A DNA stretch of 64,000 nucleotides from Bacillus sp. OV166 (lineage in GTDB: Bacteria; Bacillota; Bacilli; Bacillales; Cytobacillaceae), in NCBI RefSeq assembly GCF_900177675.1, contig NZ_FXWM01000001.1, positions 3,605,001 to 3,669,000 of the forward strand, written 5' to 3'. Below, piece by piece: positions 52,978 to 62,534 of this stretch. Position numbers and translations under genes: made by a program. The notes under the pieces were generated by a model. The model ran no database searches and had not been told where the DNA came from. It saw only the letters and a list, made by a program, of their open reading frames with translations. Positions within the stretch are counted from its first letter, which is position 1, and each line of letters opens with the position of its first letter.

Positions 52978-55125
52978 TTAATTTAGGAAATCCTTTACTG
53001 GACTTACCTTTACAACACTAACTTTAAATCCAGGCATTTTACAGGCAGGATCCAATTCTTTTGAAACGAGGAGATTAATATTTTGTGAATCTGCCCAGTG
53101 AAAGGGAACAAAAATGGTATCATGACGAATCGTTTCCGACCATTTGCTTCTAACCACTATACTTCCTCTTCTGGATTCAATTTTCACTAATGATTGATCA
53201 TGGATCTGAAATTTCAATGCGGTTGCAGGGTGAATTTCCATAAATGGTTCCACATTCCTTGCCGCTAAGGCTGGACTTTTTCTTGTTTGCACTCCTGTTA
53301 AGTAGTGTGACATGACTCTTCCTGTTGTTAAATAGAGTGGAAACTCTTCAGATAGTTGTTCTTTTGGAACCTCAGGGATGTTCGGTACAACCACCATCGC
53401 TGCCTTTCCATCTGAATGGGCAAAGGATGTCTCAAACACTCTTTTCGTACCTCTATGGTCAGGAGCTGGGCATGGCCATAATATTCCGCCTTCCTTTCTA
53501 AGACGTTCATATGTCATTCCAAAATAATCAGCATTACCCCCACAGCTTGCCATTCTTAATTCAGTAAAAATTTCCTCAGCAGATGAATAGGAAAAATATT
53601 TTTCTTTTCCAAGCACACGGGCAATTTCGCAAATGATTTGCCAATCATGCTTCACTTCTCCCGGACAAGGATAGCTTGCTTCCCGTAATGTTACCCGCCC
53701 CTCTACATTCGTCATCGTTCCTTCATCTTCTAGGTAGGAAGAAGCCGGCAATATTAAATCGGCTAATCTTGCTGTTTCTGAAACAAACAGCTCCACCGCG
53801 ACAAAAAATTTTAATTTTTTAATTGCCTCTTTGACGAAGTGGGCATTTGGATTGGAGACCATCGGATTGGAACACATCAGGAACAAGCCCTGAATTTCAC
53901 CTTCATGGATTTTCTCGATCATTTCATAGGCAGAAACACCTTTACGTGGTAAATCGTCCTTGTTAACTCCCCAGACACTGGCCACATATTCTCGATGTTC
54001 TTCATTCTCAATCGAACGGTATCCAGGCAGTTGATCTGCTTTTTGGCCATGCTCTCGCGCCCCTTGGCCATTTCCCTGGCCTGTAATAGCACCATAACCG
54101 CAGCCCGGTTTGCCGATTTTCCCAGTTGATACCAGAATATTTAGGAAATTACGGACAGTCATCGAGCCATTTGTGTGCTGCTCTACCCCTCTCGCTGTAA
54201 ATATCATTCCTGTTTCTTCTTTACCAAACCTTACTGCCGCTTTGCGAATGAGTTCAATTGGAACGCCGGTTATCTCTTCAATTTCCTCTAAATTAAGGGA
54301 TAATACATACTCTCTAACTTCTTCAAATCCGTTCACGCGTTCTTGAATAAAATCCTTATCAACATAATTTTCTTCAATGATAACTTTCAATAACCCATTA
54401 GCTAACACAGCATCTGTTCCCGGTTTAGGTTTTAAATGCAAGTCTGCTATTTTCGTTGTTGCTGTTTCCCGAGGATCGATAGCGATAATATAGGTACCAT
54501 TATCTTTCGCTTTTTCAAAATAGGGCATAATCGTTGGCTGACATTCAGCAATATTCGTCCCGGCTAATATAATGCAACGAGTCGATGGAATTTCTGCCAA
54601 GCTGTTCGTGAATCCTCGGTCCAACCCAAAGGTTTGACTTGCCGCCGAAGCAGCTGCAGACATACAAAGGCGTCCATTATAATCAATGTATTTTGTTTTT
54701 AAAGCAACCCGGGCGAATTTACCCAATAAGTAAGCTTCTTCATTTGTGATTGACGCGCTCCCATAAACAGCTAAGGCATTCAGTCCAGATTCCGCCTGGA
54801 TTTTAGTAAAGTTTTCTTTAATTTCATTCAAGGCCGTCTCCCAAGAAACACGAACAAATTCTCCATTTACTTTTAATAATGGATATTTCAAACGGTCCTT
54901 ATGAAATGCATGTTGATGGGCGTTCATACCTTTAATACATAAACGCCCCTCCGAGGTTGGATTCTCTTTACCAATGGTTATATATTTTTTTCTCGTAACA
55001 ATCGATTGTTCAATCAATTGCATTTTACATTGCATACTGCAGTATGGACATTGAGACTCGTATTTTTTTTCTGATTTCACTTCTTGTTCCTTTGTACGAA
55101 AATACTTTAAAAATGCTTCCGTCAA
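52978..55125 (-). CDS. nasC: Assimilatory nitrate reductase catalytic subunit
   Basis: A 715-residue molybdenum bis-MGD enzyme reducing nitrate to nitrite in the cytoplasm. The N-terminal 4Fe-4S motif is CPYCSMQCKM plus Cys in GRLCIKGMNAHQ. The pterin-binding parts include GRLCMSAAASAASQTFG (probable Mo-Cys region), ILAGTNIAECQPT, GKPGCGYGAITGQGNGQGARE and the C-terminal TTGRVMSHYLTG. There is no signal peptide. TTG start with AAGGGTGAG. It is transcribed after nasB, 56 bp apart, and takes electrons from it. Confidence 0.94.
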   Translation of the reverse strand: MTEAFLKYFRTKEQEVKSEKKYESQCPYCSMQCKMQLIEQSIVTRKKYITIGKENPTSEGRLCIKGMNAHQHAFHKDRLKYPLLKVNGEFVRVSWETALNEIKENFTKIQAESGLNALAVYGSASITNEEAYLLGKFARVALKTKYIDYNGRLCMSAAASAASQTFGLDRGFTNSLAEIPSTRCIILAGTNIAECQPTIMPYFEKAKDNGTYIIAIDPRETATTKIADLHLKPKPGTDAVLANGLLKVIIEENYVDKDFIQERVNGFEEVREYVLSLNLEEIEEITGVPIELIRKAAVRFGKEETGMIFTARGVEQHTNGSMTVRNFLNILVSTGKIGKPGCGYGAITGQGNGQGAREHGQKADQLPGYRSIENEEHREYVASVWGVNKDDLPRKGVSAYEMIEKIHEGEIQGLFLMCSNPMVSNPNAHFVKEAIKKLKFFVAVELFVSETARLADLILPASSYLEDEGTMTNVEGRVTLREASYPCPGEVKHDWQIICEIARVLGKEKYFSYSSAEEIFTELRMASCGGNADYFGMTYERLRKEGGILWPCPAPDHRGTKRVFETSFAHSDGKAAMVVVPNIPEVPKEQLSEEFPLYLTTGRVMSHYLTGVQTRKSPALAARNVEPFMEIHPATALKFQIHDQSLVKIESRRGSIVVRSKWSETIRHDTIFVPFHWADSQNINLLVSKELDPACKMPGFKVSVVKVSPVKDFLN

Positions 55126-55181
55126 AATAGCTCACCCTTTTCTCACCTTTTTTCGTAATAGTTAACTTTAACGAACGTTCC

Positions 55182-57557
55182 TTACAGGACGGTTGATGAC
55201 CTGGAACTTTTTACTAAAAGCTTTTTGCGTAAGAAACGATCTTTCTCTAACCGCAGCAATAATTGCTGGCGATGTTCTAAGTCAAAGAGAATTTCGCGCA
55301 CATGCACTAAACCAACTCGTTCGATCCATTGCCATGTACGTTCAAGGAAATTGGCCGTTTCACGGTAATATTGAATAAATGCACAAATAATTTCGATCAC
55401 ATCATGATTCAATGATTCAAGGCATAATAACTCTCCTGCGCGTACATTTCGTCCGCTGCTGCCACCGACATAAATTTCCCAGCCAAGACCTGTTCCAATT
55501 ACACCAATATCTTTCGTAGTCGAACCTGCACCATTATGCATACAAGCAGATATGCCCATTTTCACACGGTAGGGCGTGGTGAGAAATTCCAAATTTTTTT
55601 CGAGACTGACAGCCAGTTGAATCGAAGATTGTTTGTCACATCGGCAAATATGTTCACCGATACTTGTTTTAATATTTTGAACCATATTTCCATAAGTCGA
55701 ACTAACATCCATGTTCAAATCAGCCCAAACATCAGCCAGGTCCTCTTTCTTCACCTCCATCAAATGAATTCTTTGTTCACTTGTTATCGCAACATTAGAG
55801 ATTCTATATTTCTCAGCAACATTGGCAATCGTTCGCAATTGTTCTGCTGTCGTTTTCCCGCCGTACATCTGTGGGACAACGGTGTAAGTACCATCTTGTT
55901 GAACAATTGCATTCATTTGTTCGGATACAAAAAGTGTTTCTTGTTGGCTCTCATACTCCGGATAGATCATTCCTAAATAATAGGCCAAGGCAGGACAACA
56001 GGTAGTACATCCTTCCTTACTTTTCCAATCAAGCACCTCCATTACTTCTTGTACCGTAGTGCAGCTTTGCAATTGCATCTCATAAACCACTTCATCCTCT
56101 GTTAATGATGTACAAGGGCACATCGATTTTTGTTCAATGACCTCATCAAATTCATCGCTCTGGATATAGGAAAGAAGATCGGATACTAACGGTTTACAGC
56201 CGCCGCACGAGCTGGACGCCTTGGTGCACTTTTTTACTTGTTCCACGGTCGTTAAACCATTTTTTAGAACCGCTTCAATAATGGCCCCTTTCGGCACTCC
56301 GTTACAATTGCAGATCATTTCACTATGTGCCATAGAAGCGATGGAATCTCCACCTCCACTTAAAGATTGAAACAAAGTAACTTTCTCTACGTCCGACACA
56401 TCTTGTTTTTTCATGATCATATCTAGCAATCTTGTACGATCCCTTGTATCGCCAAATAAAACGGCGCCAACTATTTTAGAATCTTCAAAGACAAGCTTTT
56501 TATAAACGCCAGCTAACTCATCATGAATTTCAATTGATTTAAGACCATCATCACAAGTAAACTGACCAGCCGAAAACACATCCACACCCGATATTTTTAA
56601 TTGAGTGGAAAGAATAGTTCCTTCGTATCCTTTAGATTCCAACCCGCAAAGACGTTTGGATAAAATCTTCCCTTGGTCATAAAGAGGTTTTACCAATCCA
56701 TAGACAATTCCTCGATGCTCCACACATTCACCAACAGCATAAATATTCGGTATATTCGTTTCCATATAATCATTAATGAGGATGGCACGGTTAGTTTCGA
56801 TTCCACTTTCCTTTGCTAACTGTATATTCGGTCGCACCCCTACTGCCATTACAACCAAATCAGCTTCTACTTCGGTACTGTCCTTAAATGACACTTTTTC
56901 CACGCGCTTGCTTCCCCAAATCTCCTTTGTTTCTTTTTCAAAAAGAAAATGAAATCCTTGCCTTTCTAACTCTGTTTGCAACAATTTCGCTGCGCTTTCA
57001 TCCAGTTGTCTTTCCATTAAATTTCGGGCATTATGAATCACTGTTACTTCCATACCAAGATTGAGCAAACCTTTGGCAGCTTCTAAACCTAAGACTCCAC
57101 CTCCAATGACTACCGCTTTTTTATGTCGCTTCGCTGTTTCAATCATTTTCTGACAATCTTCCATGGTACGAAACGTGATGACTCCTTCTTTATCAACACC
57201 TGGCAGAGGAAGCTGAAATGGAACAGAACCTGTTGCGATAATTAGTCGGTCATAAGGAACCTCCTGATTTTTATCCGTCTTAACAAGTTGTTTTTCGGTA
57301 TCAATTATTTTCACCGTTTCTCCGGTAAACAGTCTGATATTCTGTTGGTTATACCAATCACGATCATTGATTGTAATATCTTTAAACGATGTATCACCCT
57401 GCAAGACGGCTGACAATTGGATCCGATTATAGTTAGGGTGTGGTTCGCTTCCGAAAATCGTAATGTTAAAGGAATCAGGTGAATGCTTTAAAATCTCCTC
57501 AATGCACCGCACCCCTGCCATTCCATTACCTATCAGTACGAGTTTTTGCTTATTCAT
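55182..57557 (-). CDS. nasB: Nitrate reductase electron-transfer subunit with a degenerate nitrite-reductase domain
   Basis: A 791-residue NasD paralog. FAD (LVLIGNGMAGVRCIEEIL) and NAD (AVVIGGGVLGLEAAKG) loops are intact, as are BFD-type clusters (ICNCNGVPKG, SCGGCKP, CTTCCPA). The C-terminal sulfite/nitrite-reductase-like region has lost siroheme ligands: TCVGEQFC of NasD is TSIGEHIC here, and ACPRSC is ACMHNGAGS. So it cannot hold the siroheme-4Fe-4S centre and probably passes electrons from NADH to NasC, the role of NasB in B. subtilis. Position as first gene of the leftward nas operon agrees. Confidence 0.92.
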   Translation of the reverse strand: MNKQKLVLIGNGMAGVRCIEEILKHSPDSFNITIFGSEPHPNYNRIQLSAVLQGDTSFKDITINDRDWYNQQNIRLFTGETVKIIDTEKQLVKTDKNQEVPYDRLIIATGSVPFQLPLPGVDKEGVITFRTMEDCQKMIETAKRHKKAVVIGGGVLGLEAAKGLLNLGMEVTVIHNARNLMERQLDESAAKLLQTELERQGFHFLFEKETKEIWGSKRVEKVSFKDSTEVEADLVVMAVGVRPNIQLAKESGIETNRAILINDYMETNIPNIYAVGECVEHRGIVYGLVKPLYDQGKILSKRLCGLESKGYEGTILSTQLKISGVDVFSAGQFTCDDGLKSIEIHDELAGVYKKLVFEDSKIVGAVLFGDTRDRTRLLDMIMKKQDVSDVEKVTLFQSLSGGGDSIASMAHSEMICNCNGVPKGAIIEAVLKNGLTTVEQVKKCTKASSSCGGCKPLVSDLLSYIQSDEFDEVIEQKSMCPCTSLTEDEVVYEMQLQSCTTVQEVMEVLDWKSKEGCTTCCPALAYYLGMIYPEYESQQETLFVSEQMNAIVQQDGTYTVVPQMYGGKTTAEQLRTIANVAEKYRISNVAITSEQRIHLMEVKKEDLADVWADLNMDVSSTYGNMVQNIKTSIGEHICRCDKQSSIQLAVSLEKNLEFLTTPYRVKMGISACMHNGAGSTTKDIGVIGTGLGWEIYVGGSSGRNVRAGELLCLESLNHDVIEIICAFIQYYRETANFLERTWQWIERVGLVHVREILFDLEHRQQLLLRLEKDRFLRKKLLVKSSRSSTVL

Positions 57558-57647
57558 TCTAAAAGCCTCCGTATGTTCGATATTTGGGTAACTGCAACGA
57601 TAAATATCACCTATTATTCCATAAAACTCATCAAAAGAAATTCAGTG

Positions 57648-57693
57648 TGTCACATTTTCTAACACAATAAGTTTTATGTTAGAGTTCCTTACA
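57648..57693. promoter_or_regulatory. Two TnrA boxes between nasB and nasA
   Basis: TGTCACATTTTCTAACA (57648-57664) and TGTTAGAGTTCCTTACA (57677-57693) both match TGTNA-N7-TNACA at all fixed positions. They lie in the gap between the divergent nasB and nasA starts, closer to nasB. TnrA activates nas genes under nitrogen limitation in B. subtilis. Confidence 0.88.
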
Positions 57694-57780
57694 CGCTATG
57701 AGACATCTCCTGTTTCAATACGTTATTGTTTAACAAAGCAAGGGAAACACAAATACCAACAATGTTAAGGAGGGAAAGTG

Positions 57781-57864
57781 ATGAAAAACAATATCGGTTT
57801 ATTTTCATTCTTGGTTTTACTAGTAAGGGTCATGTTTTCAAAAAATAGCTGTTTTGAATGGTAA
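57781..57864 (+). CDS. Small hydrophobic protein or nasA leader peptide (27 residues)
   Basis: A very strong ribosome binding site (AAGGAGGGAAAG) stands at the right distance before an ATG that opens 27 codons: MKNNIGLFSFLVLLVRVMFS, then KNSCFEW. The middle is hydrophobic enough for one membrane helix. It lies 60 bp upstream of nasA in the same direction and would be in its transcript. It could be a small membrane protein or a leader that tunes nasA. I know of no homolog. Confidence 0.5.
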   Translation: MKNNIGLFSFLVLLVRVMFSKNSCFEW

Positions 57865-57924
57865 TAAAAGTAAAAATGTATATTGGAAGTTAACTATGAT
57901 ACAAATTGAAGGGAGAACAACATT

Positions 57925-59130
57925 ATGAGGTTATCAGATCTAAAAAAAAGCGGGCATACGCCATCATTAGCAGCGTCATTTTTATATTTTGATGTTAGTT
58001 TCATGATTTGGGTGATTTTGGGGGCACTAGGGGTTTATATAACAAAGGATTTTGGACTATCTCCCGCTCAGAAGGGTTTCATCGTAGCTGTTCCAATCCT
58101 AAGCGGATCGTTTTTCCGGCTCATCCTTGGAGTCTTAACGGATCGTATTGGTCCTCGAAAAACAGCAATAAGCGGGATGCTCGTCACTATCATCCCGCTA
58201 GCTTGGGGCTGGTTATTCGGACAGACGTTAACCGAACTTTACTTGATAGGAATCCTACTCGGAGTAGCAGGAGCAAGTTTTGCGGCTGCCATACCAATGG
58301 CAAGCCGTTGGTACCCGCCACACTTACAAGGACTAGCGATGGGGATTGCAGGTGCTGGGAATAGCGGAACACTTTTTGCTACATTATTCGGTCCGCGTCT
58401 TGCAGAAAATATTGGCTGGCATAATGTAATGGGATTAGCTATTATTCCTCTTTTGATTGTATTTATCTTGTATATTCTTCTTGCGAAAGATGCACCTTCA
58501 CAACCAGCAGCAAAACCGGTGGTTGAATATTTGAAAGTATTTAAACAAAAAGATACATGGTTTTTTTGTTTGCTTTATAGTGTTACCTTCGGAGGATTTG
58601 TCGGTTTGTCCAGTTTCTTAAGCATCTTTTTTGTGGATCAATACGATTTATCAAAAGTAAGAGCAGGTGATTTTGTCACTCTTTGCGTAGCAGCAGGAAG
58701 CTTTTTCCGGCCGGTTGGGGGTTTCATAGCCGATAAAATCGGCGGCGTACGTCTTCTGACCTTTTTATTTATCGGGGTAGCTCTTACTATGTTCGGCGTG
58801 AGTCAGCTTCCATCTTTGGCTATTGTGACAACCTTATTGTTTTTCGGAATGCTCTGCCTAGGAATGGGAAATGGTGCAGTCTTTCAATTGGTTCCACAGC
58901 GCTTCCAAGAGGAAATTGGAATGATTACCGGGATTGTCGGAGCAGCTGGCGGGGTTGGCGGATTTTTTGTACCAAATATACTTGGATCACTTAAGGAAAT
59001 TACCGGAACGTACGGATCTGGATTTATCGTTTATACAGGGGTTGGAATCACGGCTTTAATAGTGTTACTTATTGCACAAATGTCATGGCGAAAAACCTGG
59101 TCGCCAAAGGAAGCCTCCATAAAAAATTAG
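57925..59130 (+). CDS. nasA: Nitrate transporter, NarK/NasA family MFS
   Basis: A 401-residue transporter with 12 helices. It has nitrate-signature-like glycine-rich stretches on helices 5 and 11 ([20 protein letters not shown] and [19 protein letters not shown]) and conserved Arg residues in [17 protein letters not shown] and [16 protein letters not shown]. It imports nitrate or exchanges it with nitrite. Divergent from nasB, with GAAGGGAG upstream. Same arrangement as in B. subtilis. Confidence 0.93.
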   Translation: MRLSDLKKSGHTPSLAASFLYFDVSFMIWVILGALGVYITKDFGLSPAQKGFIVAVPILSGSFFRLILGVLTDRIGPRKTAISGMLVTIIPLAWGWLFGQTLTELYLIGILLGVAGASFAAAIPMASRWYPPHLQGLAMGIAGAGNSGTLFATLFGPRLAENIGWHNVMGLAIIPLLIVFILYILLAKDAPSQPAAKPVVEYLKVFKQKDTWFFCLLYSVTFGGFVGLSSFLSIFFVDQYDLSKVRAGDFVTLCVAAGSFFRPVGGFIADKIGGVRLLTFLFIGVALTMFGVSQLPSLAIVTTLLFFGMLCLGMGNGAVFQLVPQRFQEEIGMITGIVGAAGGVGGFFVPNILGSLKEITGTYGSGFIVYTGVGITALIVLLIAQMSWRKTWSPKEASIKN

Positions 59131-59177
59131 AGATAATTTTTTATGGACAGCTACTAAATAGTATTAAATAGTAAGAA

Positions 59178-59257
59178 AAAGAAGCAGAACCTGAAGAAGG
59201 CTATTCTTGAACCTAAATGGGTCCTAGAATAGCCTTCTTCAATTTAACTGCTTCTTT
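59178..59257. terminator. Large two-part bidirectional terminator
   Basis: GAAGAAGGCTATTCT/AGAATAGCCTTCTTC (59193-59207, 59226-59240) is enclosed by AAAGAAGCAG/CTGCTTCTTT (59178-59187, 59248-59257). Convergent nasA and DUF2935 genes flank it. Confidence 0.78.
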
Positions 59258-59281
59258 GTATATGATGCATTCACCCATCTT

Positions 59282-60133
59282 CTAAATTCTAGGTTGTGGG
59301 TTACCACTTGTAAGATGCGCATCAAACATATCAATAATTTCAAGAAATCTATCAGCCTCACGAAAAACATGGTCTGCTAATAGTGGATGGATGATACTCT
59401 TTATTTTACATTGCTCAATTAAATCACGTGCCGTTTTCTTGAAGTCCCGTAGAGAGGAGACCGACACACGATTCTGATCCAGGAATTGATCTAAAAGAGG
59501 AACGGTTTGAGATTGTGGTTTCATAGATTCTAAGTCTCTTGCTTGATACATCAATTGATCAAAGTCATTGCTGAAATTTTGGGCTATATCAATTAACTTC
59601 CTTTCGGATGGATCTAGTAGATGACCAATAAATTTAGCATGGTCTGCCATAATTCTTAGGAAGAAGACATTTTCCTTTATTATGGCATCTGGAAGGGGTT
59701 TTAATTTACCTTCGTTTAATTCCACTAATCGTTTTCTAAAATAATTAGCTTCTCTACTTGTATGATCAACTAATAGTGGAAAATTATTTGCCCCCGGCAA
59801 TTTACATGTAAGTATTAAACCTAGTACTTTTCGTTTAAATGCAAAAATGCTGGTTGCAGCTTGTTGTACTTCCGAATTAAATCTTCTTATTTGTTCAGGA
59901 TCTGCTTGATTGGAAGTGGAATGTGCAGTTTGTTCGATGCGTTCAAACAATTGATAAAATTGATTAGCCTCTTGGATTAGTTGAGTATCCTCTGCTCTAA
60001 AGCCTAATCGAAGAAATAAAGAATGCTCTTTCATGATCCTAGACCAAAAACGAATTTCATTTAACGATCGCTCAACAAACATTCCGGATGTAACACCTGT
60101 ATCAGGATGTTGTAAGTTTTCATTCCCATTCAT
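59282..60133 (-). CDS. DUF2935 protein, duplicated four-helix-bundle domains
   Basis: A 283-residue all-helical protein with two similar halves. Each begins with E-x-x-F-W..I-M-x-x-H (SLNEIRFWSRIMKEHSLFLR; KENVFFLRIMADHAKFIGH) and contains a later DHxxREA segment (LVDHTSREANYFRKR; LADHVFREADRFLE). His and Glu at such helix positions resemble a ferritin- or hemerythrin-like metal site. DUF2935 is common in Bacilli and Clostridia, without known role. The first ATG has GGGGGG-rich upstream sequence. Confidence 0.85.
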   Translation of the reverse strand: MNGNENLQHPDTGVTSGMFVERSLNEIRFWSRIMKEHSLFLRLGFRAEDTQLIQEANQFYQLFERIEQTAHSTSNQADPEQIRRFNSEVQQAATSIFAFKRKVLGLILTCKLPGANNFPLLVDHTSREANYFRKRLVELNEGKLKPLPDAIIKENVFFLRIMADHAKFIGHLLDPSERKLIDIAQNFSNDFDQLMYQARDLESMKPQSQTVPLLDQFLDQNRVSVSSLRDFKKTARDLIEQCKIKSIIHPLLADHVFREADRFLEIIDMFDAHLTSGNPQPRI

Positions 60134-60478
60134 TCAAAACCCCCCCAGTAAATACTTCATTCGTTCTATTCTTATTAATAAATTCATATAAATATACCGC
60201 AATAAAAGGTTCAAAAGTTTCCCCCTTAAAACATAATGAAATAAAGCGGAATTTCATGGATTATAAATGAAGTTAACATACATACATATATTTATTATTG
60301 TAGAAATGATAAATTAGGGGGTATAATAATGGGTTTTTATTGGGTTGGCCTTGTTTTTGGTTGTTAATTGTACATATTCCTTTTTTTCTTCTCATAAAAT
60401 GGACAAGGAGTGATAGTCCTGAGGAGGTATTTATGTGGAAGTGAAAAATACAATTGATATGGTTTATTTCTTTAAACT
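60134..60478. other. 345-bp gap with two very short translated-looking frames
   Basis: Besides the leader frame at 60435, an AGGGGGT site precedes ATG 60329, which opens only MGFYWVGLVFGC before TAA (60365). The rest is AT-rich, with no terminator-like or repeat structure that I can defend. Confidence 0.5.
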
Positions 60479-60482
60479 ATGA
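60435..60482 (+). CDS. Possible coupled leader peptide of the YitT-family gene
   Basis: GAGGAGG (60421-60427) is seven bases before GTG 60435, which opens MEVKNTIDMVYFFKL and stops at TGA 60480-60482. Its stop overlaps the ATG of the membrane protein as ATGA. That ATG has no ribosome binding site of its own. So the peptide probably brings ribosomes to the main gene. Confidence 0.45.
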   Translation: MEVKNTIDMVYFFKL

Positions 60483-61096
60483 AAAGAACTTATTTAACCT
60501 ATTTCTGCATTTTATTTGGGGCTACCCTTCAGGGCATGTCGATGTCCTTGTTTTTATTTCCTCACTCCATCCCTTCCGGAGGGGCAGCGGGACTTGCGAT
60601 CTTGGTAAATCACTGGTTTCATTTATCTCTTGGTTTCTCTTTATGGCTATCTAATATTGTTTTTCTACTTTTCGCTTTAAAGTATTTTGGATACACCTGG
60701 ACCATTCGAACGATTCTTTCGGTTGCTATTACCTCCACGACCGTAACTTTTCTAACAGCCCTAGTTCCACATATTCATATCCATATTATGGTGGATATAC
60801 TATGTGGAAGTGTTTTCTTTGGTATTGGTGTAGGATTATTGATTCGAGCGGGGGCATCCAGCGGCGGAATGGTCATTCCAGCATTAATGATCGCTTCCTA
60901 TAAGAAATGGAGTCCTGGAAAAGTAATGATGGGAATAAACTTTTTGATTTTTTTATTAACCGCCCTTGTGATTGATTATAAAATTGTTATTTTCGCGGTT
61001 ATTTGCCAATTCTTTTCGACGAATATCATTGATTTTATTTTTGAATTAAAATTACAAAAAATAAGAATCCTAACGACAAATTGGAGAAAAAGATAA
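60479..61096 (+). CDS. YitT/UPF0750-family membrane protein
   Basis: A 205-residue protein with about five or six membrane helices. It starts YLTYFCILFGATLQGMSMSL, then SIPSGGAAGLAILVNHWFHL and GIGVGLLIRAGASSGGMVIP, the paired glycine-rich motifs of YitT proteins. The C-terminal DUF2179 domain found in full-length members is absent, as in the shorter YczE/YitE-type forms. Function unknown. Its location beside the sulfur cluster recalls yitE in the B. subtilis yit region, but it points the other way here. Confidence 0.8.
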   Translation: MKRTYLTYFCILFGATLQGMSMSLFLFPHSIPSGGAAGLAILVNHWFHLSLGFSLWLSNIVFLLFALKYFGYTWTIRTILSVAITSTTVTFLTALVPHIHIHIMVDILCGSVFFGIGVGLLIRAGASSGGMVIPALMIASYKKWSPGKVMMGINFLIFLLTALVIDYKIVIFAVICQFFSTNIIDFIFELKLQKIRILTTNWRKR

Positions 61097-61103
61097 GAAG
61101 ATC

Positions 61104-61292
61104 CTAAAGAATCTTCTCTTCCTTTAAATAGGCTAAAATTTTTTCAACTGATAGATCAAGTGTCATTGTATTAGTTTCAATCATGATTTCTGGATCAATT
61201 GGAACCTCATACGGAGAGGATATTCCCGTAAAGTCAGGGATTTCTCCATTTCTTGCTTTTTTATATCAGGCCGCATCTATTTCCCATTTCAT
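61104..61292 (-). pseudogene. cysC: Remnant of adenylylsulfate kinase (cysC)
   Basis: Reading left from 61265, the frame gives YKKARNGEIPDFTGISSPYE and ends VEKILAYLKEEKIL at the stop (61104). This is the C-terminal quarter of APS kinase, whose relatives read YKKARNGEI..FTGI..PYE. Directly before it, in the same frame, is ATG...MKWEIDAA followed by TGA, preceded by GGGGAG, which may be the original start joined by a deletion. The P-loop GLSGSGKST and the rest of the core are missing. It follows sat, the normal neighbour of cysC. Confidence 0.8.
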
Positions 61293-61322
61293 CTCCCCTC
61301 TATTTTTTACAAATGGTTCGAC

Positions 61323-62492
61323 TTAAGGGGTCTCCAAACGGCGGGTTTCATCTAAGTAAGCTTCTTTCATTCCTTGGATTAGAATTTCGACCACTTCAGG
61401 CCGGCTAAATTCCTTTGGCGGCTGTTCCCCGTTTTTTAACATACCTCTAACCTTTGTACCTGATAAAATTACGTGTTGCTGTGAATCATGAGGACATGTT
61501 TTTTCAGAGGCCATGTTTTCACATTTTTTACAATAAAAGCTATGTTCAAAAAAGAGCGGTTTAATGCCGAGTACTTCGTCAGTGAAGTGACTAAATATTT
61601 TTTGGGCATCATATGTTCCATAATAGTTTCCTACTCCAGCATGATCTCTCCCTACTATAAAATGAGTACATCCATAATTCTTCCGGACGATGGCATGAAA
61701 AATAGCTTCCCTAGGTCCAGCATATCTCATCGCGGCAGGAAAAACAGAAAGGAACACCCGATCTTTCGGGTAATAATTTTCGATTAAGACTTGATAGCTT
61801 TTCATACGGATTTCACCGGGAATATCATCCGATTTGGTCTCACCCATCAACGGATTTAAGAAAAGCCCATCGACAGTCTCTAATGCTGTTTTTTGAATAT
61901 ATTCATGGGCCCGGTGCACGGGATTTCGAGTTTGGAAACCTACTACCGTATTCCAACCTAATCTCTTAAACTGCTTCCTTGTTTGAATGGGGTCCAAATA
62001 ATAGCTTTCAAACTTACTTTTCTCAGGTCTTTTTATCAGGGTAATGGGACCTCCGAGATAGATATCCGGTCGTTCTAACAGCCTTTTAACCCCTGGGTGA
62101 TGAATATCGGTTGTTCTGTATACCATCTCAGCTTCAAACTTTTTATCAGGGATAAATAATTCCTTCACATCCATTACACCATACACAGTGCCATTATGGA
62201 TTAGATTGATCATCTCACCGGTTTTAAGTTCCTTCGCTTTATCTTTGTTGATAGCTAATGTAATCGGTAACGACCACGGGAGTCCATCGGACAATCTCAT
62301 ATTTCTAACGACTGAATTATAATCAGATATACCCATAAACCCTGTAAGCGGACTATAGGCACCATTTGCAATTAACTCCAAATCACTTAATTCTAAATTT
62401 CCTAGTTCTACATAATTACGAGTGTAATCAATTGGAGTATTTAGGTTGATCCTATTTACCAATTCACCCCCATGGGGGACACTTTCACTCAT
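61323..62492 (-). CDS. sat: Sulfate adenylyltransferase (ATP sulfurylase)
   Basis: A 389-residue enzyme making adenylylsulfate (APS) from ATP and sulfate. Motifs are [17 protein letters not shown] (QTRNPxHRAHE), [12 protein letters not shown] and [20 protein letters not shown] cluster ICKxC-type zinc segment ([14 protein letters not shown]) is present. Homologous to Bacillus YitA/Sat. AGGGAGGGAG precedes the ATG. It follows cysH by 42 bp. Confidence 0.94.
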   Translation of the reverse strand: MSESVPHGGELVNRINLNTPIDYTRNYVELGNLELSDLELIANGAYSPLTGFMGISDYNSVVRNMRLSDGLPWSLPITLAINKDKAKELKTGEMINLIHNGTVYGVMDVKELFIPDKKFEAEMVYRTTDIHHPGVKRLLERPDIYLGGPITLIKRPEKSKFESYYLDPIQTRKQFKRLGWNTVVGFQTRNPVHRAHEYIQKTALETVDGLFLNPLMGETKSDDIPGEIRMKSYQVLIENYYPKDRVFLSVFPAAMRYAGPREAIFHAIVRKNYGCTHFIVGRDHAGVGNYYGTYDAQKIFSHFTDEVLGIKPLFFEHSFYCKKCENMASEKTCPHDSQQHVILSGTKVRGMLKNGEQPPKEFSRPEVVEILIQGMKEAYLDETRRLETP

Positions 62493-62534
62493 TTTACTCC
62501 CTCCCTAATCTCTTGAATTTGCCTTTGTAGCATA

